DNA from: Streptomyces sp. 1331.2
GTDB taxonomy: Bacteria; Actinomycetota; Actinomycetes; Streptomycetales; Streptomycetaceae
Length of the DNA stretch: 64,000 nt
Assembly (NCBI RefSeq): GCF_900199205.1
Contig: NZ_OBMJ01000001.1
Span: 5,387,001 to 5,451,000 of the forward strand
Reading direction: 5' to 3'
Shown here: in pieces, positions 61,201 through 64,000 of the stretch
How the letters are laid out: every line of letters starts with the position of its first letter
Position numbering within the stretch: position 1 is the first letter of the stretch
Translations under genes and position numbers: made by a program
Notes under the pieces: model-generated
What the model was told of the DNA's origin: nothing
What the model saw: the letters and a program-made list of their open reading frames with translations, nothing else
The model's database searches: none

Positions 61201-62048
61201 ACGAGGCCGGCAACACCGTCCGCCGCGTGACCGCCGACGGCGATCAGTCCCTCGAATGGGACACCGAAGGCCACCTCGCCAAGTCCACCGTCGCGGGCAA
61301 GAGCACGACCTTCCTCTACGACGCCAACGGCAACCGCCTCCTGCGCCGTGAGCCCGACTCGGTGACCCTCTACCTGGACGGCCAGGAACTCAAGCTCGAC
61401 AAGACCGCCAACAAGGTCACCGCCACCCGCTACATCACCGTCGCCAACGCCACCATCGTCAAGTCCGACGACGGCAGCCTCAACTACCTGATCAACGACC
61501 AGCAGGGAACCGCCCAACTCACCATCAGCGCCGACAACCTCGCCTACACCCGAGGCGACACCACGGCCTTCGGCACACCACGGGGCAAGAAACCGGCCTC
61601 CTGGCCCACCGAACGAGGCTTCGTCGGCGGCACCAACGACGCCACCACCGGCCTCACCCACCTCGGTGCCCGTGAGTACGACGCAGCCAACGGCCGCTTC
61701 GTCTCCGTCGACCCCATCCTCGACCTCTCCGACCCGCAACAGATCAATGGCTACGCCTACGCCAACAGCAACCCCGTCAACAAGAGCGACCCCAGCGGCC
61801 TCCGCCCGGAAGGCGTCTGCGGTGGATTCGGCACCTGCACTGACGACAAGGGCAATATCACCACCGAAACGTTCAAGCTAGAGCGGGACGGGTCCTGGAC
61901 CGAGAATTACTGGAACGCGTGGAGCGGGAACAAGGAACACCCCAACGTCGTAAGCAAGCACGTCTTCATCATCTACCGCGGCGGAACAATCAAGCTTTCC
62001 ATGAGCTCTTCGACTCACTCCAGATCGTTCCCGGACTGGGCGCCGTAG
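55209..62048 (+). CDS. secreted RHS-repeat polymorphic toxin, N-terminal and cage part (frameshifted at 3' end)
   Basis: 2279 residues in this frame. A signal peptide/TM lies near residues 25-50 (MAVTALIAAAVQIPAVAVA). The N-terminal region includes VPGDLTPHVTIGYSSAAIDG. RHS/YD repeats follow (YDQYGRATSV, YDALGRTTAVW, YDVLGRKTTMFDG). A six-fold propeller-like insertion (about 1660-1950; WHTLRKPDGSWQPWGDV units) interrupts them. The RHS-associated core is GTTHLGAREYDAANGRFVSVDPILDLSDPQQINGYAYANSNPV-like, closing the cage. The frame then ends early: homology moves to the -1 frame at about 61995-62000 (GGTIKLS, then HELFDSL). The whole product is read as one toxin whose C-terminus lies in the next frame. 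Confidence 0.88.
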   Translation: MYPSDTGASPGPRKRRSEAITRPVLRKVAPMAVTALIAAAVQIPAVAVAADGDFKLPPVQHVESVPLAKVEAHRPDPKSAQPPTAPPAAAWPKPGQAELALPATSAQRPTDQAKAPGLPLTVASVGASPAAGEQPKIRVALSDRAAAAKVGLDGVLVNLQPVAGSTAPDKARVQLDYKAFHESFGADWGSRLTFVQLPACALTTPDQPQCRTVTPVAASNDTKTGTLTADVAVPAPAGQSSGGAVKAALSQASEASVTGATVLAATAGASGPDGNYKATSLSPSSTWSVSGNTGSFNWSYPIQLPPVPGDLTPHVTIGYSSAAIDGRTASTNNQSSWIGDGWDYNPGFIERTYTGCVGDKGSGSNAPATGGDLCWKSDNATVSLNGSSSALVRDDATGTWKLSNDDGSRVEKLNGNATDTANGDTDNEYWKVTTTDGTQYFFGKNRLPGWSSGKPETGSALTVPVFGNQPGEPGYAPAFKDSSRDRAWRWQLDYVVDPHGNAMAYFYDQEKNAYAKNIGASTGTPKADAAYTRAVTLNHIEYGHRAGQVYNASPAGKVTFSTADRCVAADCSFTKANAANWYDTPVDQSCDKDQDCRNGAPTFWSKKRLTGISTQARQSDGNYRDVDAWSLDQDFPATGDSGGRALWLKSITRTAKAGATAQTLQPVTFGGDLRPNRVDSAEGRPPMNRYRVNRITSETGSNTDIKYTGIDCVAGALPIPDSNTRRCYPSWWTPEGAVDPVLDWFHKYLVDTVTEHDLVAGSGSPDKVTNYEYLDGAAWRRDNSEFTPDKERTWNDFRGYQRVRTRVGASGKSLTETVYFRGLDGDTLANGQPRPVSPLQGFKDSNELSGFARESVVYDKDDQDGGKPLTSTVNNPWLRGTASRAVKALPSKDGKATSTPPGEAGRPEAAAIPPLTAAMVRTESVTTKAFQPDGSTARTLRESRAFDDYGQTTTVSDEGDTNVSGDEQCTRTTYVTPDTTNWLISYQQNVQTSSTLCSTTATPATVTSEARTAYDGKPFGSAPEPGKGNATTTEALDRFDGSNPHYQTVTTTAYDQYGRATSVKDANNAETTTSYTPASGSQATVVQSTNPKKFTTITTYDGLRALPVKVVDANSRTTYVDYDALGRTTAVWNPGRDKSASASATYAYTIEPGKQPAVTTRTLLEGGDYRTSISLYDGLLRPRQVQEEAHGGSTAHNGGRNITDSFYDSHGRVYRANGAYHADGVPEAALWIGLDNKIPSQTETEFDGLDRPTASIFKSLNVEQWRSTTRYGVNWGATTPPDGGTPTLTITDAHGRTSEVRHYKSGSPDFDAPASAYETLKYTYNPAGKLTRFTDAAGNAWSWEYDLLGRQTKAVDPDKGTTTSTYNTDGTLATVTDARGRTLAYAYDVLGRKTTMFDGSTTGTKLAEWAYDTLPGSNGLATGSTRYENGKAYSTAVTGFDGAARPTGSTVTIPDSEGLLANTYSTSQSYTPDTGLVDTTTYPAGGGLPQETVRRNYTPLGLPTTVSSDQVYSQGNSYSPFGQLTQSTIGRFGSDAFQTYTYEDATQRLAQVQTDRRKSGPQTLDKKTYTYNPIGSITRVRDDRDDSAVTDTQCYTYDFAQRLTNAWSSTDDCVAKPTTANGPFVGGVDPYWTSYTYDAAGNRTQATNRTSGAAPGPLMDTTKVSSVAIAGDGQTASVAISGGQVYLAQQRTNGTWRNYENLHTTTQAGPLGAPVEHVAAVWADNTLQIMAIAGGRVWHTLRKPDGSWQPWGDVTGVVGAIANPNQLSLSATASGLEVLTFSDGLLKHTLRRPDGTWSAWGNVYGETGSLTGATRVTSAATGTGLEVIVVAGGKLWHTVRYSNGSWHSWGDVYSVVGSLGSPTDITATATGAGLEVVTTVDGTLWHTARKPDGNWFPWGNVSQVVGQLNQPLSAAVVSSSGDLKLITAAGGALNYTKRSFTTGSWLPWAQLTQTAENQQSDQTQRTSTYPAPGGTRPHALSRVDITGTDARTDTFTYDEAGNTVRRVTADGDQSLEWDTEGHLAKSTVAGKSTTFLYDANGNRLLRREPDSVTLYLDGQELKLDKTANKVTATRYITVANATIVKSDDGSLNYLINDQQGTAQLTISADNLAYTRGDTTAFGTPRGKKPASWPTERGFVGGTNDATTGLTHLGAREYDAANGRFVSVDPILDLSDPQQINGYAYANSNPVNKSDPSGLRPEGVCGGFGTCTDDKGNITTETFKLERDGSWTENYWNAWSGNKEHPNVVSKHVFIIYRGGTIKLSMSSSTHSRSFPDWAP

Positions 62049-63079
62049 GCGCTGTCGGATCCGCTGCCATGGACGCCTACGACGGCAACTACGCGAGCGC
62101 AGCCCAGAACCTCGCAGGTGCCATCCCCGGCGAGCGTGTCTTCGCACTGGCCGGAAAGGCCGGCAAAGCTGCTATGACGGCCGAAAAGGCCGAGGACATG
62201 GCCGACAGGACGGCTGATGCGCTGTCCATGATCTCGTGCAGTAACTCCCCGGCCAGCGCCACCCACAGTTTCCCGCCCGGCACGCGCGTTCTCCTGGCCG
62301 ACGGCACGACCCAGGCGATCGAATCCCTTCAGCTCGGAGACCAGGTCCAGGCAACGGACCCGACGACGGGAGAAACCGAACCCAAGTCGGTCATCCGCAC
62401 CATCCGAACACCAGATGATCAGCACTTCACCGACCTGCAGCTCCAAGTCAACGACTCCAACGGCGACCCCGGAGCAGTAGAGAACCTCACCAGCACCCAG
62501 CACCACCCGTTCTGGGATGAAACAACCAAAAAGTGGACCAACGCCGCCGACCTCACCCCCGGCGACAAGGTCCGCACCATAGACGGCCGCACTCCCACCG
62601 TCCTGGCAGTAAGGAACTACGACACCGCCCCCCAGGTCGCCTACGACCTCACCATCGCGGACATCCACACGTACTATGTGCTGGCAGGCACCACGCCGGT
62701 TCTGGTGCACAATTGCGGCGATGGCGGCTTCAAGAATTCCGTTTCTCCAGATGAGATAACAGAGACGAATCGCGGATTCGGTGGGTTGGTTGCGGAGCGT
62801 GGAACTCCCGAGAATACAATGATCAACGCGAGTCGCTACGGCAGCTTCTGGGAGAAGTCGGCGGTGGTGATTCGAGACATTGCGGGTGGCCACATGTTCG
62901 ACAATGGAAACAAGCGCACTGCTCATGCTGTCGTATCTCAGCTGATGGACCGTAACGGCATCACCAGTGGGCCGACTTCAGATGATCTATGGAGCGTTAT
63001 ATCCAAAGTCGCTACCCCGAAAAAGGCAGGTCACAGCATGGATGTTGGGGAGATCGCCTCGATGCTACGAGGGTATTGA
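62000..63079 (+). CDS. frameshifted continuation: pretoxin HINT domain + Doc/Fic-like toxin
   Basis: The C-terminal part of the RHS toxin, read in the -1 frame (open from before 61919, but homologous only from HELFDSLQIVPGLG at 62000). About 100 residues in, a HINT autoprocessing domain starts (FPPGTRVLLADGTTQAIESL, TSTQHHPFWD, DLTPGDKV) and ends YYVLAGTTPVLVHNC, the cleavage-site pattern. The last 120 residues are the toxin, with HMFDNGNKRTA, the Doc-type version of the Fic motif HxFx[D/N]xNKR; P1 Doc phosphorylates EF-Tu. GC content drops in this part. No proper start codon with ribosome binding site is seen, so it needs the upstream gene. Confidence 0.75.
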   Translation, partial: HELFDSLQIVPGLGAVGAVGSAAMDAYDGNYASAAQNLAGAIPGERVFALAGKAGKAAMTAEKAEDMADRTADALSMISCSNSPASATHSFPPGTRVLLADGTTQAIESLQLGDQVQATDPTTGETEPKSVIRTIRTPDDQHFTDLQLQVNDSNGDPGAVENLTSTQHHPFWDETTKKWTNAADLTPGDKVRTIDGRTPTVLAVRNYDTAPQVAYDLTIADIHTYYVLAGTTPVLVHNCGDGGFKNSVSPDEITETNRGFGGLVAERGTPENTMINASRYGSFWEKSAVVIRDIAGGHMFDNGNKRTAHAVVSQLMDRNGITSGPTSDDLWSVISKVATPKKAGHSMDVGEIASMLRGY

Positions 63080-63090
63080 CGGGAGCGGTG

Positions 63091-63336
63091 ATGGTGGATA
63101 TCGAGCTACTCATGGATCAGCTGGGGAGGGCTGGCGTCACTGTCCTCCTCAAGGTTGACCATGAGCGTATGCAAACAGGGCACAAGCCCTGGACGATGGT
63201 GATGTCAGGGCCGGGGCTGGGTGAACGCGAATTGATTCGCACAGACGCGCCCACTCTTCAGAATTGTCTGAAGTACTGTCTTCGAGAGCTGAGCACGTGT
63301 CCCGGCGATTGGGGATGGCTGGAGCTGTATTCGTAG
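63091..63336 (+). CDS. probable immunity protein of the Doc-like toxin
   Basis: An 81-residue acidic, probably cytosolic protein starting 11 bp after the toxin stop, with GGGAG 5 bp before the ATG. The position, size and low GC are those of polymorphic-toxin immunity genes. The sequence (MVDIELLMDQLGRAGVTVLLK, HKPWTMVMSGPGLGERELIR, a Trp-rich GDWGWLELYS end) matches no family I recognise. The inhibitory [S/T]xxxE[G/N] motif of Fic antitoxins is not evident, so inhibition may be by another mechanism. Function rests on location only. Confidence 0.7.
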   Translation: MVDIELLMDQLGRAGVTVLLKVDHERMQTGHKPWTMVMSGPGLGERELIRTDAPTLQNCLKYCLRELSTCPGDWGWLELYS

Positions 63337-63390
63337 ACACATGCCAGAGGCCCCGCCGAAATGAATTTCGGCGGGGCCTCTGGCATGTGT
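63337..63390. terminator. perfect 54-bp palindrome (26-bp arms)
   Basis: The left arm 63337-63362 and right arm 63365-63390 are exact reverse complements around a GA centre, beginning right after the immunity stop. It should be a very strong bidirectional terminator between the convergent immunity and integrase genes. A second inverted repeat, GTTGACG/CGTCAAC (63401-63418), overlaps the integrase stop. Confidence 0.85.
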
Positions 63391-63413
63391 GACGGCAGTA
63401 GTTGACGGCAACG

Positions 63414-64000
63414 TCAACGGACGGGTGCTGCACAAAGCGGCGGGTCGTCGCCGTCGTCGGGTTCGCCGGTGGCCTCCAAGGGGTTGCGGAGGGCGCGTCC
63501 GAGGAGGTCGATTGCGTCGCGCTGGAGGCGGAGCCTGACGTGGGCGTACACGGTCGCGGTGACGCCGATGTGGGCGTGGCCGAGGAGTTCCTTGATGACG
63601 ACGAGTTCGACACCCTGTTCCAGGAGAAGTGTCGCGGTCGAGTGCCTCAGGTCGTGGAACCGGATCGCTCGCAGGCGGGAGCAGCGGAGCAGGGCATTGA
63701 AGTGTCGTGTGAGAGTGGAGGGTTCGATGGGGTGACCGTCGGAACGGGTGAAGATGAGGCCGTTGTCCGCCCACTCGGCGCCGGCTTGCTGCTTCTCGCG
63801 GGCCTGTCGGTCACGGTGCTCGTGGAGCGATGCGACGCACGCGGCGGGGAGGGCGATGCGGCGTTCTGAGCTGATCGTCTTGGTCGGCAGGGTGGTGAGG
63901 CCACCGGTACCGGTGCGCTGGAGGGTGCGGCGGATGCTGGCGGTTCCGTCGTCGAGGTCGAGGTCTTCCCAGCGCAGGCCGAGGACTTCGCCCTTGCGGA
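63414..64000 (-). CDS. site-specific tyrosine recombinase/integrase (C-terminal part; continues beyond window)
   Basis: The last 195 codons of a phage-type integrase. Catalytic residues are visible in order: Arg in GEVLGLRWEDLDLDDG, the His-x-x-Arg pair in RFHDLRHSTATLLLEQG, His in LLGHAHIGVTATVY and the nucleophile Tyr in TVYAHVRLRL. The C-terminus is acidic (EPDDGDDPPL). This is the pSAM2/AICE or prophage type of streptomycete integrase. The N-terminal DNA-binding part is outside the window, and no tRNA or att core is recognisable here. It suggests that an integrated element begins at this edge. Confidence 0.93.
   Translation of the reverse strand, partial: RKGEVLGLRWEDLDLDDGTASIRRTLQRTGTGGLTTLPTKTISSERRIALPAACVASLHEHRDRQAREKQQAGAEWADNGLIFTRSDGHPIEPSTLTRHFNALLRCSRLRAIRFHDLRHSTATLLLEQGVELVVIKELLGHAHIGVTATVYAHVRLRLQRDAIDLLGRALRNPLEATGEPDDGDDPPLCAAPVR

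Noticed and set aside
61990..62005. Programmed -1 ribosomal frameshift in the RHS toxin gene
   Set aside because: The local sequence does not form an X XXY YYZ slippery heptamer in the zero frame and no pseudoknot is obvious. A one-base loss or sequencing error is simpler.

Overview
This is very GC-rich, high-coding-density DNA with frequent GTG starts and actinobacterial regulators (PadR, TetR, BTAD/AfsR type, SpoIIE-type phosphatase, FHA). It also carries an F420 reductase and secreted GH13 amylases. All of this points to a chromosome of the Streptomycetaceae (Streptomyces or Kitasatospora). From memory, the order panB - nadE - glnA2 - glnE - pullulanase matches the conserved core of Streptomyces chromosomes, so most of the window is core and not an island. 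I saw no rRNA, tRNA or CRISPR array.

Layout. 1-7.7 kb holds housekeeping and small genes: PadR regulator, stand-alone Prim-Pol domain protein, methionine aminopeptidase, MFS exporter, the stub of a RelE-type toxin, F420:NADPH reductase and a site-2-type protease. 7.8-13.4 kb is a regulator/export module. A 1123-residue BTAD-NB-ARC-TPR regulator faces a DrrAB-like ABC exporter, and the exporter leader carries direct heptamers at exact 11-bp spacing, as SARP-type regulators use. 13.4-17.1 kb has panB and a drug-efflux MFS gene with its TetR regulator and a clear palindromic operator. 17.3-28.4 kb is nitrogen/NAD metabolism (nadE, glnA2, glnE) interrupted by a surface module: a His-rich, Gln/Asn-rich repeat protein ending in an LAHTG sorting signal, convergent with a class E sortase. 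28.5-39.3 kb is extracellular polymer degradation: a giant amylase-pullulanase with two catalytic GH13 domains, an M4 metalloprotease and an alpha-amylase with a C-terminal starch-binding domain. The two starch genes share a 17-bp promoter motif. 39.3-50.5 kb is mixed: SDR, lipoprotein esterase, hemerythrin-domain protein, DUF1152, FHA, DUF1697, PPOX-type protein, ArsC-like protein, orphan P450, membrane SpoIIE phosphatase and an acyltransferase.

The most striking part is 50.5-63.4 kb. Two very large secreted proteins diverge from a 347-bp spacer. One combines FG-GAP and lectin-like propeller repeats. The other is an RHS-cage protein with its own propeller insertion. The RHS gene continues, after an apparent single-base frameshift near 61,995-62,000, into a pretoxin HINT domain and a C-terminal Doc/Fic-like toxin (HMFDNGNKRTA). 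An 81-residue probable immunity gene starts 11 bp later, and base composition becomes visibly less GC-rich there. A perfect 26-bp-arm palindrome then separates this polymorphic toxin locus from a tyrosine recombinase gene running off the right edge, which suggests the start of an integrated element.
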